Assembly: GCF_001625215.2 (NCBI RefSeq) | Contig: NC_030384.2 | Location: 45,728,390-45,792,389, forward strand | Direction: 5' to 3' | Source: Daucus carota subsp. sativus | Taxonomy: Eukaryota; Streptophyta; Magnoliopsida; Apiales; Apiaceae | Length of the DNA: 64,000 nucleotides | Part shown: positions 34,501-48,050 of the stretch, piece after piece | How positions within the stretch are numbered: position 1 is the first letter of the stretch | Layout of the letters: every line of letters begins with the position of its first letter | Translations under genes and position numbers: made by a program | Notes under the pieces: model-generated | Seen by the model: only the letters and a program-made list of their open reading frames with translations | Database searches by the model: none | Told to the model about the DNA's origin: nothing

Positions 34501-35842
34501 TGCAGTCAAAATCCAGTGGGAGCTGAGGGAAAGATGAAATTGCATCCAGTTCTACTTATTAATGGATATGCCACTGAAAGCTACTGGTTACCAACTGAAC
34601 CAAATGACATGGTTAGAACTCTGCTAGGACAAGGCTATGAGACATGGCTGCTTCAACCAAGAGTTCACCATTCAAATTCTTCAAACAGCTTCTCAATTGA
34701 AGATATTGGAAGATATGACATACCCGCAGGTAAAAATTAATTGCTTAGCATGTTTTCTTTTTTTTCTTTTTTGTTGTTGTTGTTAATCAAGCTTTTTAAT
34801 CATTGAATTTTGCCTGTCCATTAATCTGCAGTTTTCAAAAAGATACATGAGTTAAATGCAAATTCTGGAAAAGTTCATGTGGTTGCTCACTGTGCTGGAG
34901 GCTTAGCTATTCACATTGCTATCATGGGAGGTCATGTCTCGCCCTCTCAAATAGCGTCTCTGTCCTGCACCAACGCGTCTATGTTTTTCAAGCTCACGGC
35001 TTTAGCATCCTTCAAAATGTGGCTTCCTCTTCTACCGGTACACTCTTTCTTCACAAACTCAGTCCAAATGTAAACTGCTCTAATGTTGCATCTCATGTTC
35101 ATTTTACTTCCTACACAATTATGTACAGATAACAATGTTGATACTCGGAAACAACAAGACATTACCAATGATAGGAACACTGAAGACCAATTTTTCTCAA
35201 AGGTTCCTCAGATCCATAGCCCGTCTCATACCACGTTATGAGAGATGCACATGTGACGAATGTGAAGTATTTTCAGGCATATTTGGAAACGCATTCTGGC
35301 ATGACAACATAACCCCTAGCATGCACAATTGGTTGAACAAGACAAGCCTGCCAGTACTTCCGATGGCAGGTTTTCCTCACCTTAGGAAAATTTGCAACAA
35401 CGGTTTCATAGTCGACAATAATGGACAAAACTCATATCTGATTCATCCCGAGAGAATGGCATTGCCTACACTATATATATCAGGTGGGAAACCAATCCTG
35501 GTGACTCCTGAGACTACATTTCTGGCTCACAAGTACATGAAGTTGCACCAGCCTAACTATAGACACGAGAGAGTGGTTGTGGATGGTTTCGGGCACTCGG
35601 ATTTATTTATCGGAGAAGATTCTTACAAGAAGGTTTTTCCACACATTTTGTCTCACATTGAGCTCACTGAAAAGGAACTAATTTCATCAGCACCGAGTAG
35701 CAAAGAACGGAGATACCATAGCAAACAAGCGGTGGATTGGGGTAATGATCCATATGACAAAGCGATAGGAGGATTTGCTAGTTGGATTTCTCCATTGATT
35801 TATGTAATGTTTTTGTTGTTGCTGATTATATTTATCATTTGA
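31571..35842 (+). CDS. Cholesterol-oxidase-like GMC flavoprotein fused to alpha/beta-hydrolase
   Basis: Exons 31571..31804, 31904..32308, 32401..32533, 32638..32879, 33016..33923, 34022..34368, 34466..34729, 34832..35037, 35129..35842 join in phase to 1150 residues. The N-terminal half is a GMC-type FAD oxidoreductase: dinucleotide motif VVVVGSGYGGS (11-21), ribose-binding Glu38, CGLGGGSLVN (91-100), and the C-terminal active-site region with HLLGGC (His447) and GINPCLTIAAASEH (Asn497). A cysteine cluster CxxCxxCxxxCP (Cys185, 188, 191, 195) resembles a [4Fe-4S] motif. The C-terminal half is alpha/beta-hydrolase-like: HPVLLINGYATES, a nucleophile elbow HVVAHCAGG with Cys865 where Ser is usual, and GFGHSDLF (His1069). 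Residues 1131-1150 form a hydrophobic tail anchor. The substrate is unknown; a sterol or other lipid alcohol is a guess from the GMC half. The domain order is bacterial in style, yet the gene has eight ordinary plant introns. Confidence 0.88.
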
Positions 35843-36301
35843 TCTCCAGAGTCCCCTGTAATGTATCTGGAGTTTTGTTCATTGTTAGAGATTTTTTTAA
35901 GGCACATGATGTTATTACTTGTTTGATTCTTCGCCCAGACAAATTACTCTCTAACTCCCGTAATTTTTAAATTTTCAAAATAATAATAATAAAAACTTCC
36001 TAAGCTTGAGTAATATTTACGGATGATTGATTTCTAATATTATGATAATTTATATAATAAATAAAAATTAAATTGGTTGATTTTCGTTGTGACAAATCAT
36101 TTTAATATCTAGACAGATTAGAGCTTCCAATCCCGTGAATATTATTTTAAATATATATATTTTCATTAATATATTTATAGATACCGTTCAATATTATTAG
36201 AAAAGTATATTATAAAATAAATTAAAAATCTGTTAATAAAGTGCCGGTTATAAGCTTGACTTGCATGATTGAAAAATGATTAAAAAGAAAAGAAAGACCA
36301 G
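35843..36301. other. Intergenic, GMC gene 3' flank
   Basis: Probable 3' UTR of the fusion gene followed by AT-rich spacer; no further feature seen. Confidence 0.4.
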
Positions 36302-36540
36302 TGGGCTTTTAATCTTGAATCTACAACTTGGGCCTCGCGGTTGAGTCTGAACGTCTTAGTTTACTCTCAGCACCAATCACACAGCTTATAATAGTACCAG
36401 GGTAAAATTGGAATTCCATGCAGTAACAAACTCAAACCCCTTCGGGCCTTATTAAAATCAGGCTCATGGAGATTATTGGACTTTAACGTTGAAAGTGCAA
36501 GTTGGGCCTATCCTGGTCTCTCAGACTAATCAAAACCCTA
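36302..36540 (+). promoter_or_regulatory. RPS14 promoter: site II elements and telo-box
   Basis: Site II motifs TGGGCT/TGGGCC occur at 36302..36307, 36329..36334 and 36503..36508, and a telo-box AAACCCTA lies at 36533..36540, about 105 bp before the ATG. Site II plus telo-box is the known arrangement of plant ribosomal-protein and other growth-linked promoters (TCP factors and telo-box binding proteins). Confidence 0.75.
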
Positions 36541-36644
36541 GTTATATATTTTAGTATATCACCGCATTATCGCCTCCAGCAGCTTCTTCTACTGACAACA
36601 TCGTCCCAGCCTGTGCAGAGTCGTATAATCGTTCGCCGTTGAAA

Positions 36645-38536
<1,892 letters not shown>

Positions 38537-39966
38537 TTCTTATCCGTTGTGTTCTTAAGCATGTCACCAGTTACTGTCAGAGCACAATATCTTATGTTTC
38601 TTTTGAAAATTCATGTAGTTTGGGAGTATTTTTCCAGTGGCATCTGTTGATTCTGATATTAAAATTTCAGATTTTCAGATATTTTTTTCGGTTTAATCAA
38701 GTTTATTGGTTACATTACTTATAACCCCGTGTTCAGGTTTTAATATGAAATCATACTGTCACACTTGGACCCAATTGACTGGTAATCCAAATTTCTGTCA
38801 TACATAGTTTCAGACTGCTAGAGTGTTGTTCCCTTTATAGGTTCTTAAAGTGTCCTTAGGCGCATTAGCAGTGTTGCAATAAACCTGAATCATGGTCACG
38901 GAACAAGTTAATCTGATTAATATTAATTGGATGATTAATCAGATAGTTGGAGATTTAATCAATATGTTAAATCAGATTAATAACTGACTTTTGAGACTGG
39001 CCTATAGTGGTAGAAGTCTTGGAACGAGTCATTTTGAGGACCCATAATTCAATGCTGCCAATATTTGATTGATGTCTATTGAGTAACAGGGTTTCCTGTA
39101 TGCATTTATGTGAAACATAATTCAAACATACAGGTACCTAGCATTGCTGAATGCTGTGCAAGTGTGTATCATAGTGCCGACTTGCATAGTATAGCCCTCC
39201 GTCTTCATGACAATATTCAATTTTAATACAATCTATATGAAGCAGTAACATTTCTGGGATTTTATACATTGTTGGTTTTATTTCTTTTGTGCATGCTTTT
39301 GTTGAATAGATCACCTCATGTTTCTCGTATTTTGTATCAATCAAGTTCAAGTAAAGCAGTTAATTCCATGTTTCTATTTGTACGCTTTATTGGCCTTGCA
39401 TAGAAACCAGTCGATGTTCGATCATCTTAGAAATACAAGGTCAAGTCAGCCAGTAGTATCGTTTTCACAAGATATTGGTAAGTACCTAGTAGAATTAGGA
39501 TCGGTTTTCACAAAACATCGTCAAGTCACCAAGTATTAGGATCCATTTGAATCCGTTTTCATAAGATATCGTTAAGTCACCTAGCAGTACCTCTCTTTTT
39601 ATAAGATATCGTCCAAATCCCCTAGCAGTATCAGTAGTATATGTTTTTTTAAGATATTGTCCAAGTCCCCTAGCAGGATTCGTTTTCACAAGGTATTACC
39701 AAAACGTTGTATTTTCTTTGTTGAACTTCAAAGCCTGACAGATGTAAGCAAGAGAAGAGTGTATCCACCAAAACTCGAACCATCGACCTCCAGAAAACTA
39801 TTCTCAAAACCTAAATAGGTAGAAATATATTATTATATAAAGTGAATTGATCATGTGAGAGACAGCTCTAGCATTGTATTACAAATGTGGGCATGACTAT
39901 TCCGGGATGAAAAACAAAATTACATAAGTCAACATATTTTCCATGTACGTTTTCTTCCTGCATTGG
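38537..39966. other. Convergent intergenic region, RPS14 and invertase 3' ends
   Basis: Contains the RPS14 3' UTR on the left, a degenerate tandem repeat at 39463..39700, and the invertase 3' flank on the right. Open frames here (for example 39318..39539) overlap the repeat and show no domain. Confidence 0.5.
39463..39700. repeat. Degenerate tandem repeat, about 50-60 bp unit
   Basis: Four to five diverged units, each with TTTTCACAAGATATTG or a close relative, then AAGTC(A/C)CCTAGCAGTA and GGATCCGTTTTC-like words. Non-coding, between convergent genes. Confidence 0.7.
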
Positions 39967-42900
39967 TTAGTTCATTCGCAAGGGCTTCTTCATGCTCCAT
40001 GCATCCAGATTCTCTACGGTAATAGTCTCTGAGCCATTGTTGAAGACATATAAATGAGCATTTTCATAAACTGCTAGCGTGGGATACACCCTAGATGATA
40101 TGCATGTCTTTCCTTTAGCTCCAAAACTCTCGACAACCGAATTATCAATCTGCAAACAATCAATTCATATTACATATACTGTTTAACAAAACAGAGTTAT
40201 TAAAATGATAATAGCAACTATATATATTGCAAAACTAAAGAAAATCATACCAAGCTTCTAAGAGAGATTTTCTTATCAGTGGCCAGATCAACATCGACAA
40301 AACCTGCAAATGACGGTCTGTACAATCCTTCCTTTAACGAGGACCTGTTACAATTTTAGGAAACAAAGAGTTGGTTTTAGTTATATGAACAGAGGTGGGG
40401 AGAAGAAAACTTTGGTTATATTTTTTGATACATGAATTAAGTAGAGACCTTGTTGCATCAGAGCACATAAGAACTTTATGCGTGTTTTGTGCTTTGAACA
40501 CTCTGAAGAAGACAGGAGTATATTCTTCTAGCTTTTCTGAAGCCAGTGTTAAGAGGCCAAATGGTCCAACTCCACCTTGAACTGTAGATCCCTTGAGGCT
40601 GCAAATCTTTTCAGCATCATATTCTAGCCATTTCGGATCAAATGGCTCAGCTTTCGCCAAACTTTTAAATGAAAATGTCACCTCGACATCAGCCTGGAAT
40701 CATTAATAAAATTATACACTAAAACTTCATTGCACATGTATGTACAGATCCAACTTTGCCATCAATAAGACATACACTACTAACCTGTGCAGCTGTAATT
40801 CCTTTTACTTCAACAAGTTGTCCCTTAGCCAGCTCTTGTTTTGTGGAAAACTTAGCTTTTGACCCTCTCAGTGTTTCTAATTCTTCGATTGGCCACTGCA
40901 TCAATTGTTTCCCGCTTGTATCCAACCAAAGTGTCCGTGGAATTAACTGCGTATATATTCTCAATGTTAGTTGCAAAACAGTAATGCTTATATACATTGT
41001 CATTACCAAATTGGATTCTCTAACTGAATGTGTAACTTACCTGAATTCCAGCCCATCCCTTTGCAACATCATGAGCAGTACTGTCAGATTCATTAGCCCA
41101 ACCCCACAGAATTCTCCGATTCTTAGAAGGATCAAAGAACGTCTTTGATGCGTAAAAGTTTCCATAATCATACCTCAAGCCGGCCCAACCATCAACTGAT
41201 GTATTGTCCGGGACATACCTGTCCTTATCAGTAAGATATGTACCAACGGTGTAATATTCGTACCTTGTTAAATCTAAGCTAACCTTCAGCACATGCTTAA
41301 CACTTTCTCCTGTTACAGAAGTATCTAATCCATTCAATCCCTTCAGTGATACTGGGAAAAAATCAGGACATTCCCACATTCCAGTGTTAGCCTGGGAATG
41401 GATCGGGTGTTTAGCCTTGGTCCATTTAATAAAATCTTTACTCCTGTACAAATACGCAATTCCTCTTCGGTTCCTCTTACTACCAACCAACATTTTCCAG
41501 TGTCCACTTTTGTCCAACCATGCTGTGGTCGGATCCCTAAAAGCAGTGGCATTTTCCCCATTGTTGGCAACGACTAACGGGTTGTTATCGGGTTTGATCC
41601 ACTTCCGAAGGTAAGGATCAGAAAGGTTGGCGGGAATAGCATAGTTTTGAACTTGTACATTTTTTGGGGGGCCTTCTACAATTCCAGTATAGAGTATCAC
41701 AGGCTTGTTACCTGGAAGGATAGTCGCTGAACCGGACCAGCATCCATATTTATCAAATGGTTTAGATGGAAAAATTGCAGGCTCAAGCGGTGTCCAGTTG
41801 ATCAAGTCAGTCGACACCGAATGAGCCCATACAATATTACCCCACACTGCACCCTTGGGATTGTACTGATAAAAAAGATGATATACCCCCTTGTAATACA
41901 TTGGTCCATTTGGATCTGTTGTGTGGTTCATTTCCAGCAGCATCAGATGAACATGGAAAGAAAAATGAATTTGATTAGCCAATTGACTTTTAAAAAGCAC
42001 GATACAACCAAGGCCAAACTAGAAATTGAAAGCTACATAACTGCTGACTCTCAATATGCACACATGTATAAATGTTCCAGAATGGCCATTTGTGACATTT
42101 TTATGGATAATATTAAAATATCGAAAAAGATTACGTGCTAAAGAGGGAAGGCAGAAAAGTAGTTAGAAACTTGGAATGAAGCCATAAGTACAAAGGATAA
42201 TGATAAGAACAATTTTAATGTTGGAAGCTGTTACAGGCTTACAGCAAAAGGAGTGATGGTCTTAACGGGATTCCTGCAGTTTTTTCAAGCAGAGCTCGTG
42301 AGTGGTGACCACTGTTGGGTCGAATTCACAGCTCTAAAAGACTACCAAGTGGCCAATTGCACATAAGTCACTACGTACTAGATTTTCAGACCAAGGGTAA
42401 AATCTTAAATCCAAAACGGATAGAATATGTATGATGTGGAACTGGATTTCAAATCTTGGTCACAGAAAATACAAAACACACATGTATATTCATATGAATA
42501 AAACGATTATTTTCACTTATTAACAGTAATTCCATAAAAGACAACTTTATGCATATTTAACAGTCGTAGAAGACAACTATATAAAACTAAGAAAGAGGCG
42601 AGGAGGGGACTTGCTTTTACAGTTCCTCCCCGAAACAGATAAGAGGTTTACACAGATTGAAGTCCCGGACAAGTCGAAATTGGTTAAAATTTTGGATCAC
42701 AGGTCCCAAACAATAACTTTGAGCTTCAGTTAGTATATAAGGATCAATAAAGTTTGTATTATTAAGTATTTTAGCTTCAGAGTCATTTTAAATCCTAATT
42801 TTACTAAATATAAGACAGAGGATTTGTTGCCGGCCCTCCAGTCGGCCTATTGTTTTTTTAAGGTGAAGACGTGCAATACAAATGATAGTAGAAAACTAGC

Positions 42901-44995
42901 AATAAAAGTGATGCCCAAGCACAACCAACTCATTAATATAGTAGTACTATTGTTCCCGGAGGAAGAAGGCGCCTGCTAATATCGTAGATTCAGACAACCT
43001 GGTTTGAAATTCTAGATCGATCGATCATGTTTACACTACCGGATCTAGTGCCAACTGTATTAGTTAAGTTCATCATAATACCTATCTACCAAACTTGTGT
43101 CTCTTATAGAATGATAACCGACAGACATTACAGCCTTATCGACCAACTTCAACATTTCACTATTTCACACTTGATGTCCAAAAGTTTACATTCTTGCCAA
43201 ATTTTAAGTTTTGAGCTTGCATATTCTATTTCAAGTAATACTTCAGATCCGTTAATCATCATCTTGAAACAAAATCAAGACAAATGAGGTGGACAGAATC
43301 TACCAAATTTTACGAAAACCGTTTTATGCGAAATTAATACATACTCCCTCCGTCCCTAAATACTTTTCCTGTTTGTACTTTTCACGTTTGCCAACACACA
43401 TTTTTGATCGTTAGTATATTTCATTTCGTAGTAGCATTAAATATAAAAACTTCACCGTATTAAAGTACTCGTGAATACGAATCTAACAAGATCACTCATG
43501 ACTATATTTAGTTTTATAAATTAGATGTAAATTAGTAATTTGTCTCATGTTATGAACAGTACCGACATTACAAATAGGAAAAGAAAAAAGAAACGGAGGG
43601 AGTACGTTTTATGCGAAATTAATACATAATTCTAAATTTAGAAATTATATAAAATGATCAAAAAATACATATCATTATAAAGGTGAATTCTGCAATTGGT
43701 GACTATGAGGTGGACCTGGTAGCAACTAGCAATATAATGTAGACTTTTATTACTCGGAACCTTATTTTTGCACTCTAAGTAAAAATCTAAATTTTTTTTA
43801 GCATATGTTTTTTTTTTCGCTTGATAATTTAAATTGGATATTTTTAGTCAAGAATCAACCCTACTCACCTTAATTTCTGGACCAGCCTGAGAATCTTTTG
43901 GTTACGAGTTACGACTTTCTATTTTTTAGTGCACTGGATGACAAATTTCCCTATCAGAATGCAGAGCCATATACAACTAGCAAAATTAGTTAATACTGTT
44001 CTAAATTACATGCATGTGGATCTACTCGTATTAGCTAGTCAAATTCAACGACTTGAGTTAAGTGTCTCATTTGAATACTGTGTATTATACCAACTGAGAT
44101 TTCAAAATTGCAGTATTTGAAATTACCAAAAGTTTTACAAGCGTGAGTTTGGTGTAAAAGTTAAAGAAGAACACAGATTAACAACTAAAAGAGCATGTTC
44201 CTCCATTAACGTCGGAAAATTATAATTACATTTGTGGGTAATGGTAATACAAGTTAACTACCGGTCTCTTTCTTCTAAAATCTCGAGGTATTTAGATGAG
44301 TCAAAGGGGACTACATGGACTAGTATTGAGGGAACCACGTATTGTATTATGTTTAATTAAAATAAACACTGAAAATGAAGTATTGGTATATGTTTAATTT
44401 TAAGTCAATTTTGGCTAAAATACGCTGGAAACATTGACAAGTCCCAGGCTGTGTTTTGTACGGGAGCGAGTTTGACTGACTTAGGTGGCAACTTGCAAGA
44501 TCACAACAATAGCATATGCATCGGAATCTATGTAAATGTTTAGCATGCACACAGTTTGATGCTAAAGGATAATCATACTTACCATTCATATTAATCACAT
44601 ACTTACTAGATCATCAATAGTTCTAATCCACTACTAATCCGTATTACTCAAATTCAGCTATTCTAAGTCCTAACCAACTACGTCTCTACATGATTTTTAA
44701 GGCAAAGTTTAGAAAGATAAGTACACGAAATCTGTACTTAGCATCAACAGTTAATAAAAGAGAAGGAGATGGTACCGTTAATCCAGTTTTGTTTAGGTTG
44801 AAAGTGGTAGCCAGTTCTGTGGACTTGCTTTACATTCTCAGCACCAACAGACTGCAGATTATAATGAATTTCGTGGAAGGCTTCGACGCCGTTAATGTAT
44901 AATGTGGTTGTTAATACAAGCAAGATGGCTAGGAGAGATTGAAGAAACGGGAGAGAGCCGTGATCATAGTTACGGTTTCTTATTGTTACACCCAT
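39967..44995 (-). CDS. INV1: Cell-wall acid invertase (beta-fructofuranosidase, GH32), 6 exons
   Basis: A secreted acid invertase bound to the cell wall; it hydrolyses sucrose to glucose and fructose in the apoplast and so controls sugar unloading into sinks. Exons: 44776..44995, 41041..41915, 40785..40946, 40449..40693, 40251..40344, 39967..40149; 1779 nt, 592 residues. An N-terminal signal segment (hydrophobic [17 protein letters not shown], about 18-34) precedes the mature enzyme. The GH32 motifs are WINDPNG (nucleophile Asp), FRDPTTAW (transition-state Asp) and WECPDF (acid/base Glu); Pro in WECPD marks the cell-wall rather than the vacuolar type. Several Asn-X-Ser/Thr sites fit glycosylation. 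I recognise the product as carrot insoluble isoenzyme 1. The usual 9 bp mini-exon for DPN is not separate: exon 2 starts with ATCCAAATGG after a G from exon 1. Intron 1 is about 2.9 kb and holds a Stowaway MITE. Confidence 0.97.
43319..43629. mobile_element. Stowaway MITE in invertase intron 1, with flanking direct repeats
   Basis: The element 43344..43602 has inverted ends CTCCCTCCGTCCC and AAACGGAGGGAG with TA on each side. Outside it, a direct repeat of about 23 bp (CGTTTTATGCGAAATTAATA and onward) lies on both the left (ending at the element) and the right (starting at 43605). That is far longer than the normal TA duplication. Confidence 0.85.
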
Positions 44996-45118
44996 CCTTG
45001 CAATTTCAGGGAATTATATTTGAAGATTAAAAACGGGGGCTTGGATATTGTCTCTCTCCGGGAGAGAAAGATGAAGAGGAGGGAGAGAGAGATGCGAGAA
45101 ATGTGGTAGAGATGGTGG

Positions 45119-45127
45119 TATTTATAG
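45119..45127 (-). promoter_or_regulatory. TATA box of the invertase gene
   Basis: CTATAAATA on the minus strand, about 125 bp upstream of the invertase ATG, followed by a purine/pyrimidine-biased leader (CTCTCTCTCCC words on the coding strand). Confidence 0.65.
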
Positions 45128-47354
45128 AGAGCAGGGTGCAGGGAAGGAAGGGGGAGATGTTAGCTGGATGAGAGAAGAAGATTAAGTATGTACATTTTTA
45201 AATAATGATTTAATAAATAAAGTAACTTGCCGAAAATTTATTAGAAAGATTAATAAATGAATTAATTACAAAAATTAATTGATGGATCAATTTGTTTCTA
45301 CTTTTCCTGTTTGATTTCGGTTTTTACTTCTATTAACCCAGCAATTTGAGTTTCCGCATTTACTTCATCCGGCATGGCATCTGATTGTATCTACCAAATT
45401 TTTAATTTATAGTAATACAATAGTGATATAAATTTTATCAGAATCTAATTATTTTCCGTTTTCGAGACATTGTAATCTATAAGTATTCCGCAATTCTATA
45501 TATTTACATTTAAAGAATGTGAAAAAATCAATTTTCAATTTTCTGTATATTTTGCATATATATAAAAAAAATTAAAATTATAAAACACTTAAATATTGGG
45601 GACTTTCAACACAATTTTTATCGTTCTATAATCCGACAATTAAGCTTTCTAGCTTCCTATTCTCCTAGCTTTGAACTTGGCGTCTGTGAGGCTGTTGTCT
45701 CCGTTAGTTATACTTACCATCTCCAAGAGTATTCGTCTATAATTATATAATTAAATATACTGTACTTGCAAGACATTAGTATTTCAATAATATTGATTAT
45801 ATTAATTATATATTTTTTAAAGTAAAATAATAATATTAATTTAAATTGTTATAATTAGAACATATTATATTAATCTAATAATATAAAATTTTAAACTTTT
45901 TATATAATTTTCATATATAACATATTTTAATCAGTTTTAATTAAGAGTCTGGAGAAACTCTCCGCAGACATTAGTACTTGTAAATTTCAAATTTCTCGTA
46001 ATTAGGTAATCAGGCATTCTGATAAGGATTGAAAAATTAAAGTTTGGATAAATATCACCTGTTTTCTGCTTATTTGGATTCGTGTCATCTCCATTTACCT
46101 TTACAATGTTTCTGGATCATGGTAGACCCATTTACTCTTTCTTACCGACTGTTAGTAGTGCTTCAAACTTCAAAGATTTTTGATTTATCAAAAATAATAA
46201 TTTTAAAAATAATTCTACTGATAAATTGATAATTTTATGATTAATTAAAAAAATTAATTTATCAATATTTTTTCTAATAAATCTTATAAATTCTAAATCA
46301 AAAAATTGTTAATTAATTCCGAGTCACGATTAATCCTAAATAAGAAGAGTAATAATTAGATACATTAGCCGCACACGTTGAATCAACTTCAAATTTAAAA
46401 CACCCGAGTACTCAAAAAGAAAATCACCTACGTCTGATTAATTTATTAGGCTAAATGGTGCATGTGTAATTAAATTCCTGCCAGGTAAAGTTGGTTAACC
46501 TCTTGAGATGAAAAGACTGGATTTCGCAGTATGAAAGGAAAAATGTTCAACTTAATTTAAGTACGGAACTGAATATTGAAAGGTAGATGACGATAGTCGA
46601 AGACGAAGATTCAAATTTTGATTTTCTGTTCCTTGCAAGTCAACGAGCTGATCAAATGGTCGACGTGTTAGTCCGAAGGCCACGCTTACATTTTTCCGGT
46701 TCTCTTCTTGTTCTAGTACTTTTTATTTCTCTTGATATTGTTTGCGACGCAATTTTCCTCTTTTCCACTCATTTTATAGAAACCCATCCTCCTACTATGT
46801 TTTATTTGACCCCCTCAGTTTTATATTTGGAGTATTTACAATAATTACAAATTAAAAGATAATGTGTTATAGTATGTGACTATTTTTTTTAGAAAAAAAA
46901 TAATACACTTACGTAGAAATATTAGCGATATGCAAGTGCTGAAAAAACTTGACCCGGATTTTCCTAAGAAAAAACTTGACCCGGAAATAAATGATAAAAT
47001 AAGGCGACAGCCGCCAATAAGAAAAATAAAACGGTGTATTATGCAGCTACCAAAAAAAGTCTCAAGTTCCTATTAATGGATAGTCACGCACAATACTTTT
47101 CAAACCTTTTGAGCCGTAGACCATTTTTTATTTTACAAACTTGGCGGGTCGGTGACACTTGCTACTTTGTTAGTGTGTTGCGTTGTTGATATTGACCCCT
47201 TGTTTTCAATAGAAACCTGGTCCCTTCTTTATAAACGTTGCCTTTAGAATAAATCGTGACCTTGCGAGTAAATAAAACGACCACTCTAATAACCTTTCAA
47301 TTGTTAGTAATTAGTAATTAGTAATTAGTAATTAGTAATAGTAATTAGTAATTA

Positions 47355-47612
47355 CTCTCTCCATCCCATTTTAAGTGTCCTATTTTGACTTTCAACAGTC
47401 AAACTGACCAAATTTTGACCAAGCATAAAGAACAAAATCGTTATTATTTTAAAAAATTAAAAATTACATTTTATAGTGTATTGTATGTACTGCATAATGA
47501 CATAATTTTTTTTATTTTTCAAAATTATATTATATGTGTAAATTTCAGTCAAATTTTGGGCAATTTGACCATTCAAAAGTCAAACATGACACTTAAAATG
47601 GGATGGAGGGAG
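47355..47612. mobile_element. Stowaway MITE inside a TTAGTAA microsatellite
   Basis: Inverted ends CTCTCTCCATCCCATTTTAA and CTTAAAATGGGATGGAGGGAG, each next to TA. GTCAAACTGACCAAATTTTG is mirrored by CAAATTTTGGGCAATTTGAC. The element lies within an array of AGTAATT units that resumes directly on its right, so the TA target was inside the array. Confidence 0.9.
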
Positions 47613-48027
47613 TAGTAATTAGTAATTAGAAATTAGTAATCAGTAATATAACTTGAACTCGGCTAAATAGTTCAAGAATATAGATATGTCACGAATCTCA
47701 AGTATAAAACTTAGGTCTAATATAGATTTAATAGTTTTACTCTTTTAGAAAGTATAATTGAGAGATACATTTTAGGTACAATCGAATCTAATGATCCAAT
47801 ATATGAAATTGTTGAAATATTATTTGCTCTGTGGCTCTTAGGTTTTCATATTTTTGAATTGCTCGACACATATTTTTAAGACGCATATTTAAGATAGTTT
47901 TATTACTTTCTTTTTGAAATTTTTCACTTTTAATAAAAGTTTAGATGGTAAATATATATATTTAGAAGAAAAATAAATTGAAAATAATTTATTAAACTAT
48001 ATTTTATGAGAGCATTAGAACGCGTAC

Positions 48028-48050
48028 CAGGCCTTCGTCCCTCAATGCAT
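48028..48050. mobile_element. Left half of a split MITE terminus around the TRIM
   Basis: CCTTCGTCCCTCAATGCAT on the left of the TRIM is the imperfect mirror of TGTATTGATGGGACGGAGG on its right (49416..49438). The two halves make up Stowaway-like termini with the TRIM inserted at their centre. Confidence 0.55.

Larger units (their letters stand above)
45128..48050. other. Invertase upstream region, no gene seen
   Basis: AT-rich DNA with invertase upstream sequence at the left and one Stowaway at 47355..47612. The open frame 46587..46844 (MTIVEDEDSN at its start) has no homology that I recognise and no splice or promoter support. A TTAGTAA microsatellite at 47305..47350 is continued beyond the MITE at 47613..47647. 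Confidence 0.45.

Noticed and set aside
46587..46844. 85-codon frame upstream of the invertase
   Set aside because: No recognisable motif, splice signal or promoter support; composition matches the flanking spacer.
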